Below, one piece after another: positions 12,034-24,465 of a stretch of DNA of 64,000 nucleotides. Numbering within the stretch: the stretch's first letter is position 1; each line of letters starts with the position of its first letter. The translations under genes and the position numbers were made by a program. The stretch spans positions 18,405,594 to 18,469,593 of the forward strand of contig NC_092563.1 in the NCBI RefSeq assembly GCF_037975245.1. The letters run 5' to 3'. The notes beneath the pieces were generated by a model. That model searched no databases. It saw nothing but the letters and a program-made list of their open reading frames with translations, and was not told the origin of the DNA. Origin of the DNA: Apostichopus japonicus. Taxonomy: Eukaryota > Echinodermata > Holothuroidea > Aspidochirotida > Stichopodidae.

Positions 12034-13920
12034 TTAAATGTTTTGATGAGGAACGTTAACTGAAGGTGATGGTTTGTATGTCCAGTAAATGATGAACTGA
12101 ATCTAGGTGACCATATTGACATCTCTTTGACATCTTTGGGCCCAGCAATACCCACGCCTTGAAATTCAGTCTATGTACTGGCTAAATTCCAGTGGATTTC
12201 GCTATTTGCCATTAGAACAAGAAATCGCTGGCATTCCTATTGCTACTGTAGTAGAGACATACTGTATTGCTATATTATATTAATCAAAGGAAAATGTGAA
12301 TTTTAGGGAATTGACTTTAAATAGCAAGTAGAGTAGATATTTTAGACACATGAATTTCTTAGCAAGTGGCTAAAATTATGAAGTTCTAGGCCTCAATGCT
12401 TGAAAAAAGGAGAAAAAGAAGTTCAAGTAAAAAAAAATTATTGGAATATGTGATGACACTAAAACTGACATGTTGCTCAGATATAAACCATTTAGTAGTA
12501 TATATAACAGATAGAGATATCGCTAGAAGCCAGTTATGTTGTCATCACATACATAATGATAAGATGCCATATATACCGTACCGTATTGCAAACTTGAAAC
12601 AAACATATCCTGACAACAGAATTATGGGACGACATGACAGTACTAAACTAGTATTCTGCCCATACCAGATGCCGTTCACAATTTCAACTCTGTTATCTTA
12701 TTTCTTTCACATGATAAAATGGCTAGACATTTTACATTTTTCGTCACTGACATACGAGTTTAGAGAAATATATGCCTTCCAGCAATAAAGTGGGTTCCAC
12801 AATTTATGCAACTGACAGAGAAGGATGAATCTTGGCTGCCTCTAAGGCAATAATTCTGTATTAAGAAGAACATGGGCTTAACTATAGGCCTCAGTGTTTG
12901 TTCTGGTAACGCAAGAACAGTGTGACACAAGATAAACTGGCTAGTCATAAATTAGCAATGTTCGACTAAAAGGAAAGGCAACACTCGAGTGTATACAAAG
13001 GTTAGGCAAGAGAAGTGTTATAATCTTTCTCTATAAAAATAAGTGAGTAATTGGCATGTACAACAATACGTCACATAGAGTGCCTATGATGACAAACTTG
13101 TGACACAAACTGAATGGTTAATTAATGCAGTTGTGATTGGAAGTTTGTTCTATTATATTTGAAATATTATTGGAAGAGAGTCCTGTAGCATTATTAGCAT
13201 AAAAGTGCGACGGTATATATTGTATTTGGAAAAACATTACAAGATTTCTTTGCTTTTCAGGATATTTGAAAAACCTTAATTGTTTCAGATCCTTAGAAAA
13301 GATCAAATTATAATTATCAATTTTTTTATACAACAAACAACTCATGTCAATTAGTATTACCTAGATATTAGTCTAGATATAGTCTATATTTTAAGCAACA
13401 TTGGGGATCTCCAGCCACGCCCTAAATCAACAAAGGATGCTGTTAAATCCGTCCTATCTACAGTTGCTTGACGAAACTTGACAGTAGCCGCAGTCTATGA
13501 AATCACTTTGAATTCCTTTTGAAGAATTTCTGATGGACACTTCTGGGCAAACTATACCTGCAAACTTACTATAATTCACACATGTAGTGTGACACTTTCA
13601 AGCTAACATAAACATTTACCACTCATAACTACTGTTGTACATTTTTAGCAACGAAATGGCGCCGGCCACCATTCGTTTGGCAACTTTACACACGTCTGAT
13701 CAGCAACCAATCAGAAAGCTCTTCAGAAGTATTCTCAATCATGTCGGATAAACTGAGTTTAAGTTTTGAGCATCAGTAAACATTTTATCGAAGGACCTTG
13801 AATATACTGTACTGTACTGTTCACGACTAGCTCATGACTAGATTGAAATATATACAAAATGTTTGGAGATCATGTACTAAACAGTATAGATCTCACTCAT
13901 TCGGTGAAGTACTCCCTAAA
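12034..13920. other. no gene recognised
   Basis: AT-rich stretch. The longest open frame (12396-12788, plus, 130 codons) has no recognisable domain, no splice context and AT-rich codon content, so I do not call it a gene. Confidence 0.4.
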
Positions 13921-13925
13921 TTTAG

Positions 13926-14824
13926 CTCTGTACTATAGAGCTCTGCACAAACAGACACTGGTGTATAGAGCTCTGCACAAACAGACACAGATTGCATTTG
14001 TGATCTGTACTATAGAGGTCTGCACAAACAAACACTCTTGCATTTGTGATCTGTACTATAGAGCGCTGTAAAAACAGACACTCTTGCATTTGTGATCTGT
14101 TCTATAGAGGTCTGCACAAACAGACAGTGATATATAGAGCTCTGCACAAACAGATGCTCTTGCATTTGTGCTCTGTATTATAGAGCTCTGCACAAACAAA
14201 CACTCTTGCATAGTTTGTGATCTGTACTATAGAGGTCTGCACAAACAAACACTCTTGCATTTGTGATCTGTACTATAGAGGTCTGCACAAACAAACACTC
14301 TTGCATTTGTGATCTGTACTATAGAGCTCTGCACAAACAAACACTCTTGCATTTGTGCTCTGTACTATAGAGCTCTGCACAAACAAACACTCTTGCATTT
14401 GTGCTCTGTACTATAGAGCTCTGCACAAACAAACACTCTTGCATTTGTGATCTGTACTTTAGAGCTCTGCACAAAAAACACTCTTGCATTTGTGATCTGT
14501 ACTATAGAGCTCTGCACAAACAAACACTCTTGCATTTGTGATCTGTACTATAGAGCTCTGCACAACAGACACAGATTGCATTTGTGATCTGTACTATAGA
14601 GGTCTGCACAAACAAACACTCTTGCATTTGTGCTCTGTACTATAGAGCTCTGCACAAACAAACACTCTTGCATTTGTGATCTGTACTATAGAGCTCTGCA
14701 CAAACAAACACTCTTGCATTTGTGCTCTGCACTATAGAGCTCTGCACAACAGACACAGATTGCATTTGTGATCTGTACTATAGAGGTCTGCACAAACAAA
14801 CACTCTTGCATTTGTGCTCTGTAC
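13926..14824. repeat. 46-bp satellite, left part
   Basis: About 19-20 units with a 46-bp period: CTGTACTATAGAG, CTCTGCACAAACAAACACTC and TTGCATTTGTGAT in order. The leftmost units are irregular. Unit variants alternate GTGATCTG/GTGCTCTG and GAGCTCTG/GAGGTCTG. The array is interrupted at 14825 by a DNA transposon and resumes at 16536. Confidence 0.95.
14817..14824. repeat. 8-bp target site duplication (left)
   Basis: CTCTGTAC, repeated exactly at 16536-16543. Removing the element and one copy restores an intact satellite unit. Confidence 0.95.
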
Positions 14825-16535
14825 TAGGGTTGGGCGATATTTGCTTTTTAACGTCACGATAAATAGTTCAAAAATTATCGCAATATTTCGATAATTACGA
14901 TAATTTTTCCTTGTTGTTTTTAGTGTGTTCGCAAACACACTAAAAACAACTGCCGATTTACCACCGGTGTTTTCGCGCAGCGAACACACCAACCCCTGTT
15001 GCGTGCGAGCATAATGGCGTGGGGTCAAGGGGCCCGCCTTAGGGCCCAGTGGGGTTAAGGGATGGAACCCCTTGTGTGGGGTCCAGGGGCGAAGGCCCCG
15101 GAAAATTTTAGTATTTTTGCGTGTCTGGCGATAACAAACTCGCAGTTGAGGATTCAAAATACTAACAACTTTTTGAATATAAATTGTCACGAAACTGATG
15201 AAAATTTGAAAATGACAAGTTAGAGTAGCTATATTATGTGATAAAATGAAAAGAGATTTAATCTGTCTTACAATCTTTAAAAAGTTTAACTTACAAAACT
15301 GACGATATTATGAAAGAAACTGTGTTCGACAAAGCCCCATTTCTAGACTGCCTAACAATGAACAGCGTGCGCTATACGTACATCAGTTTACAAGTTAACT
15401 GCAGTGTTTACCCCTACTTAAATATCACGGTAGGCTACTGTACATGTGCTGCGGATTTTCCCAGGTAAATTGCCAAACAACCCCCCTAACACCTGTTTGT
15501 TAACATTTTTGGCACGTTTCCAAAAAACTTTTTATGGAGTAAACTATTTTGACTCCACTCTAGAATTAATTAGGTCAGTCAGTAAAGGATCTGTAAAGTT
15601 ATGCGAAATATTATTTTAGACGTTTAAGAAAATTTATATCCCCGTAACATTAAGGTAGGTAAAACCATGGAGGTAAAAACACACCTCAAGCCAACCGACT
15701 CATCCGCATGAACAAAACAATATGTTCCCCATGATACACGAGGCACAGTCTATACCATACAGACAGCACGATATCAAGGCCCCAGTAGCTACAGTATGGC
15801 CATCTTTATGAAAGTATATCTTGCAATCCCATGTTTTAGGCCATTTGGCATGATTAACTAAATGCTAAATATTGTTTCCATATCCTTGTAGAAAACGTCA
15901 ACTTCGCAAAATACAATTAGTTGTGTTTTTGTTGTTACGTGAGATTCGTAACCAACGAAGTGGTTAGGCTATGTACTATACTCCTAACTATGGTAGGATA
16001 TTTTTTTTCCTTTTTTTGTGGAAATTCTAGAAAATACTTTCTCTTTCCCCCGCTTAACAGCAGATGTGGTCGTATGGTTTATTAATAAATGGGTGTACTA
16101 GAGCCTTGTTTACATGACATTTGTTGCATTTAGCACGATATGCCAGTTTCGCGTGAATTTTTCGAAAGTATTTTGCTCGATCTTTCGTAAAATTTGAAAG
16201 GTGTACCAACTTAATGTTCGTGCACATTTGGTAATTTCTCTACTGATTTTCGAGGTTTTTTATACAGTTAATGTTGTAAAGGACGGGTTTTTTACGAAGT
16301 TCAAAAGTCAGTAAATGAAGTTGATAAACTTTATTTTGTTTCAACTTTCTTAACCATGGAATGCTAGAATAAACATTTACACATAAAACGGAGAAAGGAT
16401 AATCGCATTTTTATCCACACTTATTTCAAATTTCTTTCACAAGAAATTATCGTCATTTGTTCAATCCTCAAAAAATATCGTCTTGAAAAAAAATTATCGC
16501 GATATTAATAATTTTCGATATATCGCCCAACCCTA
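14825..16535. mobile_element. non-autonomous hAT-type DNA transposon (1711 bp)
   Basis: Terminal inverted repeats TAGGGTTGGGCGATAT and ATATCGCCCAACCCTA are perfect over 16 bp, and subterminal DNA is rich in TATCG/CGATA motifs at both ends. The 8-bp duplication CTCTGTAC is the hallmark of the hAT superfamily. No transposase is encoded, so it would need a partner in trans. An internal GC-rich segment at about 14935-15110 (GGGTCCAGGGGCGAAGGCC-like) differs in composition and may be a nested insertion. The terminal motif is characteristic; the hAT label rests on duplication length and ends. Confidence 0.88.
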
Positions 16536-16936
16536 CTCTGTACTATAGAGCTCTGCACAAACAAACACTCTTGCATTTGTGATCTGTACTATAGAGCTCT
16601 GCACAAACAAACACTCTTGCATTTGTGCTCTGTACTATAGAGCTCTGCACAAACAAACACTCTTGCATTTGTGATCTGTACTATAGAGCTCTGCACAAAC
16701 AAACACTCTTGCATTTGTGATCTGTACTATAGAGCTTTGCACAAACAGACACAGATTGCATTTGTGATCTGTACTATAGAGCTCTGCACAAACAAACACT
16801 CTTGCATTTGTGATCTGTACTATAGAGCTCTGCACAAACAAACACTCTTGCATTTGTGATCTGTACTATAGAGGTCTGCACAAACAAACACTCTTGCATT
16901 TGTGCTCTGTACTATAGAGCTCTGCATAAACACACT
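16536..16936. repeat. 46-bp satellite, right part
   Basis: About eight to nine further units of the 13926 array, starting with the right copy of the duplicated CTCTGTAC. It ends in a degenerate unit (CTCTGCATAAACACACTGC). Confidence 0.95.
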
Positions 16937-19900
16937 GCAACTTTATTGTGCACACGAAAAAATATAAGACATTTCTACAGTAACACAAGGTACCATTAAT
17001 TTTGATATATTTCACCAACTTGTGGCCGGTGCACAATTTTTTGGTATATTTTCTTTTTATTTATGGTCTTTGATGTATTGATTGAATACGTATAGTTTTT
17101 TTGCAAACGTAGCAATCACATTTTGACTAAATTTAATCAAACTACTCGTAAAATCATGTATCCAGATGAAGGATTTAATTTAACTAAATGCACCATAATC
17201 ATAAACAATCATAAACAGAGCAAAATCAGAGAGATTGGCATGAACATTGTCCATAAATGAAAAAATCAATAAATAAAAAGAGGGATTGGCATTAACATCT
17301 TTCACACAAAAAATAAAACCGTTGCTGCTCGTTCAGTAAAATGGCAAATTTACCATATGTACAGCTATCATATACAATAATTCTTCAATCAGCCTGAGTA
17401 CATGCTGCGTGTGTTGGATAGCTCATAGGACATGATCATGAGATTTAACTGACAAACACAATTATTACCCTTGTGACACAGATGGTACGGTACAAGTGAG
17501 TGGTTTTTTTTTAATAAAGCCTACAACATTATTAGAATTTAACTTTGCAAAATTACAGTCGAGCAGAGTATGTGTAATTTTGTAGGGGGGAGGTTGGAAT
17601 TATGACATTAATATTCGTATGTGCAAAAACGTGCTAAGTATTAAAAGATGGCTGCATGTACGGCTATATGTACAGTTGAATCTTATATGCCTGCCAAAAA
17701 AAAAAAATGAAATATGATGCCATTAGATTGTCTTTGCAATCTGAGCTGGTAAGCTAGTTCAATAAACGCAGAAACATGTGCACACTATCTATATAAAATG
17801 AAATATCTTTACTTTATTAACAGTAACTCGTTCGGGTTCAAATATTATCAAATTTATGCCTTACATTTTCAATATTTTAATACATTTTTTCTGGCATCCA
17901 TTTTTGTCTTTTTTCGCCGATCTAGACCACTATGAGAACTGACGTAACCAAACAGTATTTTATTTGTAATTTTCATTCCCCCTCAAGACAGCCAGTCAGT
18001 GTGAGGGTAAATTGGTAACCTTATTATTTCTCAATTCAGCTGTACAGTACATATAGTGAGGAGGTTGAGGAAGTGTAATTGATGGAGAAAGAGCGAGAGA
18101 GAGAGATTAAGAGTAAGCCTATACCAGTGGAAGTTGGGTAATGTAAGCAGACGTACCCTAGTGCTTATATATTATATACAGTCAGAATGCACAAAGCCTG
18201 TACGAGCCGCAATTATGATTATTATTATTATTATCACAAGAATGAAATCTATGACAGGGTTGCTTTTACGGTACGGTAAACCGAACGATGGCAAGATGAT
18301 GTGACGTCGTCTAGATGTATGTGCTGAGTGATGTTTGCACTCAGTAATTGAGTGATACATTAATATATATATATGTCTGCCTGTATTTCGGAAGCAATAT
18401 AGGCCTGCATGTCTTACTGTATGTAGTGAAATGAAGAATTTTTTAATGAATGTTTAAGTTATAAGTATTATGGATGATTAAGGCATCTATATTAGACAAC
18501 GAAACTTCAGGTTGTACAGGCCACTCGCTTGGTGGGAGACAAGAAGGATAGGAATGAACTTAAATAACTTAGTTGAAGTATGCTTAAATTATGCTGTGCT
18601 ATGACACAAGCTTCTCCTCCTCCCCCCCCCCCCCCCCACCAAATAAAAAAGAAACATGCTGAAATACCAGTTTAGCAAGTTATTATCGGTTTGGTCATCA
18701 GTACAGTTTTTTGTTTCCTATTTTGTTTCTAAGAAAATTAATTAATGACCTCTCAAAGCGTTAATTCCACATGTTCAATCTCTCTAAATTTGTTATCCCT
18801 ACCTGCTGTTCAATACTGTACATGGCTACCAAAATGACCTCTCTCCCTGCCAACTCTCACTCTGTACCCAACCACTGCCATTCCCTTCCCTCCCTACCCC
18901 CTCCCCCTCCCATTCCTACTTCTTTATAGTCCCTGAAGAAAGAGGGACATCATGTACAATTTTAACCATTTACATGATCACAAACCTTTTGAAGGTTTGT
19001 TACAGTGGCAGACAATTAATGTATCACTTACAGACTTACAGACTTAAAATCTGAGAAAAAATTCAAACTGTGGTTGGAAACTTCCATCTCAATATCTTCT
19101 TCCTAACTCATGATTTATAGTTGATTGAATGTAAACCTTCCATTCCTCCAGGGAGTGGTATGTCAGCATGGTAGCTGTTCTTCACCTTCAAAAATGCTAC
19201 TCTCCTAATTTAATTTTTTTTGGCGGGGGGGGGGGGTTTGGGGGGTGAAGGGAGGAAGAGGGATCATGATTTATCCTTGAAATGTGACATATTTATATAT
19301 TTGCTTAGCTGTCAATGTTCTTTGTAGTTATAGAATGCAGATTTTTTGTAGAAATATTTTTTCATCTCCGCCCTAAGTAAGCTAAATTTGACAAAGAAAG
19401 AAAGATTTAATCTGAATTGCAGTGCTGTTATCATTCACTTGGTTGTTGCCAGATGCAAATAACACACTATTTCCACATTGGAAAAATTTATATCTTCTTC
19501 CCCCACCCCCGCCCCCACACCCACACACAAAGAAATAAGCAGAATATTACTGGGCATCTCTTATCAGTGTGAACTCTACAATTTTGAGCTTTCCCAGCAT
19601 CTCTGTGAAAGCAATGAACTTTAGCAACTGCAATATATCCTTTTATATACCATACCAATTGGCAGTCAGAACTTAACGTGCTTCAAACTGAGTATCATAC
19701 AGTGTTATCAGGTACTTAACATTAATAACACTTGGGAGAACTTTTGCTGGTATGTATTTAACACACATTTATGCAGCTGTCACTCTATATTACTTTGAAA
19801 TAAAATTTCTCTGTAACAATTTGTACCATAGATAATATATCATAGATCTATAATATACGACTACTTAATAGCTGATAAAATTACGTTCCAATCAAATTTT

Positions 19901-22900
19901 TATCTCAAGAGCGGGGAATGAGTAAATCCAGTAAATTGCATGTATACATGCTCAGCAAAATGTTCAAAAGATTTACACAATGGTGAAATTGCTACGCAAA
20001 ATGGTCAAGTATGCTATACTCAAGTGCAAAACGTGCACTGTATGACAGTTTCTGTTGAACAGGAAACATGGAGTAGTATTTTATGTTATCAAGACTTTTC
20101 AGAGATCAGAGATTTCAACAACACTGCACTACACAAAATCTGAACACTGAATATCAGCCAGTTTCAAAGCCAAGTAGTAGAATGTGGAAAGACGTTTGGG
20201 AACTGTTTTGTAGTTTGTAACCCCCCGCCCCCCCCCCACACCACAAAATGTAAAATATTATTAATGATGGCTTATTTGGGAGAAAAGTTCAGAGTGTTGT
20301 CCTGAGTAAATTAATAAATGGTTGGATCAGGGAAATGTTGACAAATTTATCAATATTGGCACCCACATGCAAACAGCTGTCTTCAGTGTAGCAGTTGTAT
20401 CAGCATGCATACATGTACAAGAGCTGTATGTTCCAAAAACAATTAAATACTGCATATATGATATGAAAAAAAATTGATTGCTACGGAAAATGATAAACAA
20501 AACAGATCTGTTAGCTTTTCAAAGCAATTTTCAAAGTTTAACCAGTTTAAATGTGTTAGTATTCTTCAATGTCAGCAAACTTTGTTCAGGCCTATATACT
20601 CGAATGGGAATTATCTCCTACATTTTGTATATATTACACTATTATTACTAAATAGCTGTTTTACCTACAGTATTATACAGACCTATACAGGTATATATAT
20701 AGACTACATGAGTAGGCTATGGTTAGGGGAGTTCCCACAACTAAAAAATATCAAAATCATTGTTATAATAATATATAATATGGTCCAGAAAATTCAAGCC
20801 AAATTGTGAGAAATTCTGTATAGCATTCTCTGTGCAGTTGAGCAACTAAATTGTGGTACAAAGTACAAACTTATATTTGTTTGTGTACAAGATGAGACTA
20901 TATAGTCTGTTATAGTCAATAACGTTCTCTAACCAGTGGCAGTATCTCAAGTCCCTGATTCATGTGAGCTAGGTTAGACCTAACTGTAGGACTGCCTAAT
21001 AATATGAGAGAGATAAGAGATAAAACAAATCCAGCTATAAATTTCAGGAGGCCTATTATCTCTTGAAATCCCCTTCCTGCCCATTTCCATGTTGTTGAAG
21101 CAAACAAACCTGGGATGTTATATTAAACTCACAGGGTCAAACTCATGGCAGGCTTATACCACCCATTGGGGATGTTATCATGGTAACATAATTTAACATT
21201 AACTTTAATTTTAATTTTTTTTTTTTTAAATACTGAATTACTACAGTAACTCAGGTGTCTTAAAATTGTAAACAATTAACATCCAAAAGAAACACAAACG
21301 TAGAGTTTATAGCGCGGAATTTAAGGAATGGATAAGAACAAGCTGAATTAGGCAACAATGCAATGTGCCTTTCAAAAACACTTTATAAGTACAGTACTGT
21401 AGTTTACAGTCCAGCACAAAGCCCTATATTTTGGTACATTATCAAATCACTTAATCACATACTAAACAAACCCTCCAAAGCCACATTTCCCCAGGGTCTA
21501 ATAACTATAATCCAGGGTTTTATTACCACACACACATATACTGTACATTACACAATAATTGTCTGCTTGGTAAATGAAGTATGTGCTACTGCCTGTTTAA
21601 TTTCTCTCAAATGCTTGAGCTGTGGAGAATTACTTAGGGATGGGCCACTTATGGGATGAATAACCAGACAGAAATCTTAGTGCAGCTGGGACTTAATGAT
21701 TAACATTCATGAGTGTTTTATAGTTCTTACCATGCATGCAGAAACAGTATTGTTCAAAATCGTACAATAAATTCAAAGTGTATTATTTATGGCATATAAT
21801 TGCAATCTGTTAGACTGTGTTGTTAGTATAAACACCAATAGTTTTTTGTGAACAACAGAGCCTCCCATCCTCAAAACTGCTTTCTTGGCAACCCATGTTT
21901 GTGAATTCCCTCTCGCTACTCTCACGACCCATAAATTTCTGAGGCCTTGAAAAATCATCCAAATATTTACTCCCTTGTGATTGATGAATAATTGAACTGT
22001 GAATCGACTGATTTGATTGCAATTGATTGCACATTAGCTGAGAGTTAGAAAATATACAGCACACAGACATTTATCAAAAGTTCTCCAGACAGACAAACAG
22101 TTTACGTTCCAAATATTATACAGTATACATTGCATTGTTTTCCCAACTGCCAGACTCACAAACGGCCACTGTTATTTTGAGCATGGCAAAGCATGTTTAG
22201 ATTGTAACCCATAGATAGTGTTTGTCTATGGCATATGTGAAATATTAACTTAAATATGTACAGAATAACAACTCCAAACGGCTAAATGCATACAACTCAT
22301 AGATGCTAGAATCATACTTTCTCATAAACACACACAATCAATGTTACAAATCCACAAAAAGCTGATTTAAAACTTGATGTTAACCGGAAAAGTGGTTTAA
22401 ACATTTCATGCAATGATAGGAAGTATAACTTTGCAGCTTTTAAATGACACAAGTACAGGCTGTGGGATGAAGGTCCAGGGCCATACTACCTTGGACCAAG
22501 GTCCAATTTACCAGAAGGTAATGTATATGACCCAAGGCCAAGGCCTGTGTACAGTACACACAGCTATAGGAGCAAAACCATACCATATTGACTAGGCTAT
22601 GGAGTAAACCTATGGTCAAGAGTTTTCTTAGTTCTGGCAAAATCCCTCAAAAAGTCTCCTCTCATTGGAACTGGCAATTGACAATGATACAAACTTTGGC
22701 AAGTAGCTCTGCCTAATATTGAGAGAAAGTATAACTATGGTCTGGGAAGTATGATCAAGTAGCCTTGGGTTACAGCACTAAGCTAGACTTGGCCTACGTG
22801 AAATAATTCCAAAATTAGGCCTAGATTTTCGTGGGTCTATTCATTCATACTCGAGTCACGGTGCTATGTCAAGACTATCCAAAGATCATATATCTTTGGC

Positions 22901-23053
22901 AAACATTGCCTTGTAATTTCACCTAGTTACTGTAAATATACGTTCTCTGTCAATGCATAAAAACACCGGAATTGATATCTCGAAAGCTACCAGTAACAAC
23001 TCAGATTGAAGATAACCTTAACAATTTCGCGATACCACATATTTGGTACTTAC
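16937..23053. other. no gene recognised
   Basis: About 6 kb of AT-rich DNA with short simple-sequence runs: ATT repeats near 18215, C-runs near 18619 and 20221, a G-run near 19225. Open frames are short and resemble no family I know. If the copine leader exon is at 23054, this is intron. Confidence 0.4.
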
Positions 23054-23400
23054 CGAACGTTAACGTAAGATGTAGAGATTGAGATCCTTACTGATTGCTA
23101 TTCTTCCTCGGCCAGTATAATTCCGTTTACCTTATTCGTAACAGAATGACCAAATCCTGACAGTGGTAGGGATTTCCAAGAAATATGTCCTGTTTTATAG
23201 TAAAGCTGCAATCCCTAACGTAAGTCTATCCGGATATTTTGCGTGCTGACCTCTTTCAGTCCAAATCCAAACTGTTGTGTGTGTGATTTTCAAGTTGTCC
23301 ATGCAAGACTAGAGTAGCTTGGATGGCATTAGTCCGTGTGCAGTGTTGATGGAAAACAATTCCCCGCGTCAGTGTTTACTTCCGCATCGTTGAACTGCTA
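23054..23400 (-). promoter_or_regulatory. candidate copine leader exon and promoter region
   Basis: On the minus strand a strong donor, CGTTCG then GTAAGTACC, sits at 23053. Upstream of it the DNA is less AT-rich and contains scattered CpGs. A noncoding first exon ending here would splice to the acceptor at 268. This is inference from one splice site and gene order; a transcript would decide it. Confidence 0.25.
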
Positions 23401-24242
23401 GCTGAAATACCTGGTAACTTGGAACTGCTAGTAAACTACGGAAGCCTATAAAATAGCAAATCGATAATTCGCTATTTTGTGCATTTCAACAGTGCATAAG
23501 TGCATTTCAACAATGCATTGATAATAATAATTATTTACCTAAGCACACGATTCAAGCAGTTTGATTCTAATTACAATATAGCAGAGAACCTGCCCCTCAC
23601 TTGACCTTCCAAGATCATTTCTGATTACTTCTCGGTTTTCCTTTTATCTGCGGTGGAATAGGAATAACGTGTCCTCTGCGAAACGTCGCTATAATTAGGC
23701 TATTTGCTGCATGGAAAATTCTAATGTAAACTGTAGGTGTACCGTTGGTTTACTCTTAATGCTTTCGGAAAGAGCAATTCAAGAAATAAATTAATCCGTA
23801 ATTTTTTAAATCTTTTTCATTTTTAACAGAGATCTACGTTAATGGAGTCACATGCATGATGCTATTGGTATGATGCTGTAATTCCCCAGGCTTTAGGCCT
23901 ATAACATCTGTTTCGGTAGGCTATAATTTACGAATTTGATTTATGACGCAACATTATACAGCTTTGGACGAAACTAAACTCTCTTAATGAATATTATCGT
24001 ATTTAGGTCGTATATTGAAAACTGGATAAGTCGGCGTGCCTATATGTATAGGTCCCTTTATATAAAGTATATATACAGTATAGATGGTAACATTAAACAT
24101 ATAACCGTGTTAGTTGACGACAAGAAAGGGTCGTTGGATAGGGGTTGGGTTGATTGATCACCTCAATGAACGAAAAGTACGATTTTGGTATATTGAAGGG
24201 ATCCTGTCTTTTGAATACAAAGTGACAGACTAACTATAGTAG

Positions 24243-24465
24243 TGTTAGCTCAGTGTTAACGCCGGTGCCTTCCAATCATAAGGTCCCCGGTTCGAGTCAC
24301 TCCAAGATTAATGCATGTCGTCCAGTTACAGAGTTGTTGACAATTGACAATTTATAATTGTGGACGTTAAATATGAATGTAAGAGAATGATTTCGGTCAG
24401 CTTGCGGCTTTGATAAGCCAATGAGGCTTCTTCGCGAGTTCCTGTTTGCAGGAGGATCTAAAAAA
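24243..24465 (+). mobile_element. tRNA-derived SINE
   Basis: The head carries TAGCTCAGTGTTAACGCCGG (A-box-like) and GGTTCGAGTC (B box), then a non-tRNA body containing GTTGTTGACAATTGACAATT, GAATGATTTCGGTCAGC and GCCAATGAGGCTTCTTCGCG. This tRNA-head plus unrelated-body layout identifies a SINE. Its ends are approximate. Confidence 0.7.

Noticed and set aside
12396-12788. 130-codon plus-strand open frame
   Set aside because: AT-rich composition, no recognisable domain, no splice or neighbour support.
14732-15190. 152-codon minus-strand frame
   Set aside because: It runs from satellite into the hAT element across the insertion junction, so it cannot be an ancestral gene.
20474-20809. 111-codon plus-strand open frame
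   Set aside because: Low-complexity AT-rich frame with no domain or splice evidence.
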